Shown here piece by piece: positions 13,094 to 13,916 of a stretch of 13,916 nucleotides of DNA. The first letter of the stretch is position 1; every line of letters begins with the position of its first letter. Made by a program: the position numbers and the translations under genes. The notes beneath the pieces were generated by a model, which was given only the letters and a program-made list of their open reading frames with translations, searched no databases and was not told the origin of the DNA. Location: NCBI GenBank assembly GCA_027334785.1, contig DAHWQF010000031.1, positions 1-13,916 on the forward strand, given 5' to 3'. This DNA comes from Acidimicrobiaceae bacterium (lineage in GTDB: Bacteria; Actinomycetota; Acidimicrobiia; Acidimicrobiales; Palsa-688).

Positions 13094-13749
13094 GCGACCT
13101 CGCCGCGCCCGCGCCCACCGAGGTACCGGAGCTCTCGGCCGTGGTAGTCAACCTGTGCCGTGGCCCCCTCTACCGCGACGCCAGCGGGGGCGCCTGGGAG
13201 GCCCTCGAGCGCCTGCGCGCGCAGGTCATCGACTACGTAGGGGTCCTCGGGCTCCAGCTCGTGGTGGACGAGGCCGAAGGCTACGCCTTCCTCCGCAGCC
13301 AGCCCCGCGATGACGGGCCAAATGCCCTCCCTCGCCTGGTCGCCCGCCGGCCCCTCTCCTTCCCGGTCAGCGTCCTTCTCGCCTTGCTCCGCAAGCGCCT
13401 GGCCGAGTCCGACGCCACCACCGGAGAGACCCGGCTCGTGCTGAAACGCGAGCAGATAGCCGAAATGCTTCGCCTTTTCCTCGCCGAGTCCGCCAATGAG
13501 GCGCGCCTCGTCGACCAGGTGGACGCCCACATCAACAAGGTCGTCGAGCTCGGTTTCCTCCAGCGCCTGCGCGCCACCCCCGACGCGTTCGAGGTGAGGC
13601 GCATCTTGAAGGCCTACGTCGACGGCCAGTGGCTCGCCGATTTCGACCGACGCCTGGCCGAGTACCTCGGTGAAATAAGCGATGACGGCAGTGAGGTGGC
13701 TACGACCGTTTATGAGGATGGCCCGGCGTCCGCGACGGAGGAAATGTAA
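13090..13749 (+). CDS. jetB: Wadjet type I protein JetB (DUF4194, MukE/KITE-like)
   Basis: The 219-aa protein follows jetA with an ATGA overlap. The frame stays open to 13009, but ATG 13090 fits the coupling and the family start. It shows the DUF4194 pattern: [16 protein letters not shown] near the start, [35 protein letters not shown] (a winged helix, about 35-72), [20 protein letters not shown] (about 89-108), and a second winged helix with [18 protein letters not shown] (about 140-157) and RRILKAYVD. In Wadjet, JetB dimers bind the kleisin JetA and DNA in the manner of MukE. The tail is acidic and lies over the jetC ribosome binding site. Confidence 0.93.
   Translation: MSDLAAPAPTEVPELSAVVVNLCRGPLYRDASGGAWEALERLRAQVIDYVGVLGLQLVVDEAEGYAFLRSQPRDDGPNALPRLVARRPLSFPVSVLLALLRKRLAESDATTGETRLVLKREQIAEMLRLFLAESANEARLVDQVDAHINKVVELGFLQRLRATPDAFEVRRILKAYVDGQWLADFDRRLAEYLGEISDDGSEVATTVYEDGPASATEEM
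13737..13741 (+). promoter_or_regulatory. strong Shine-Dalgarno sequence of jetC
   Basis: GGAGG lies 7 nt before the jetC ATG at 13749, inside the last codons of jetB. It is the best ribosome binding site in the window and settles the jetC start. It suggests jetC is translated independently, in addition to coupling through the TAATG overlap. Confidence 0.75.
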
Positions 13750-13916
13750 TGGCCCTTTTCAGCCTCGTTGACCTCGAGGAGGAGCTAGCCGGGCGGCTCC
13801 CGGGCGGCCGGCTCCACCGGCTCGAGGTCTACAACTGGGGCACCTTCGACTCCCGGGTTTGGAGCCTGGAGGTCGGCGGGCGCAACTCGCTCGTCACGGG
13901 CGAGATCGGTTCGGGT
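13749..13916 (+). CDS. jetC: Wadjet type I protein JetC (SMC/MukB-like ATPase), N-terminal 56 codons only
   Basis: ATG 13749 overlaps the jetB stop by one base (TAATG). The visible 56 residues include an N-terminal helix, then [21 protein letters not shown] and the start of a Walker A motif, TGEIGSG (50-56), cut by the window end just before the expected Lys-Ser/Thr. 'NWGTFD' followed by 'N-S-L-V-T-G' is typical of the JetC/SbcC-like head domain. The full protein should be about 1,100 aa with a long coiled coil and a hinge. It is the loop-extruding motor of the Wadjet complex. jetD should follow. Confidence 0.9.
   Translation, partial: MALFSLVDLEEELAGRLPGGRLHRLEVYNWGTFDSRVWSLEVGGRNSLVTGEIGSG

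Overview
The DNA is very GC-rich, with strong third-position G/C bias, GTG and TTG starts and several clearly actinobacterial protein families. It comes from a high-GC actinomycete-type bacterium. An acidimicrobial-type lineage is possible, but this window cannot settle the rank below phylum. Three blocks are visible, and the first and last both run off the window.

Block 1 (1-4488) is one edge of an extracellular-type contractile injection system (eCIS, a phage-tail-like nanomachine). On the minus strand are a DUF4255 (Pvc16/Afp16-like) tail-terminator protein and, directly behind it in the same reading frame, a single-pass membrane protein with Ig-like and carboxypeptidase-regulatory-like folds. 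On the plus strand, divergent from them, is the eCIS AAA+ ATPase (Pvc15/Afp15-like). Sheath, tube, baseplate and spike genes would lie to the left of base 1.

Block 2 (4504-7966) is a signalling pair. A metallo-beta-lactamase-fold hydrolase (minus) is transcribed divergently from a large protein with two class III nucleotide-cyclase domains and a STAND-like ATPase. The two cyclase half-domains are complementary: the first keeps the metal-binding aspartates and the second keeps the Asn/Arg transition-state residues. A 14-bp G-rich tandem repeat with G-quadruplex potential lies between the two genes.

At about 7880-7906 the cyclase gene breaks off tail-to-tail against a MarR-family repressor gene on the opposite strand, which is also cut in half, at the end of its recognition helix. 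This looks like a rearrangement breakpoint or an assembly chimera, and it is the most anomalous place in the window.

Block 3 (8192-11507) holds the MarR control region, with CTACAG/CTGTAG inverted half-sites and a second palindrome carried in a 25-bp-spaced direct repeat. It is followed by a two-gene exporter, a MacB/LolD-type ABC ATPase and a large FtsX-like permease, which the MarR protein probably regulated.

Block 4 (11642-end) is the start of a type I Wadjet anti-plasmid defence operon: jetA (DUF3375), jetB (DUF4194) and the first 56 codons of jetC (SMC/MukB-like ATPase, cut inside its Walker A motif). The genes overlap by 1-4 bases. jetD should follow beyond the right edge. An injection-system locus, a cyclase/hydrolase pair and a plasmid-defence operon within 14 kb, with a breakpoint between them, suggest an accessory region.
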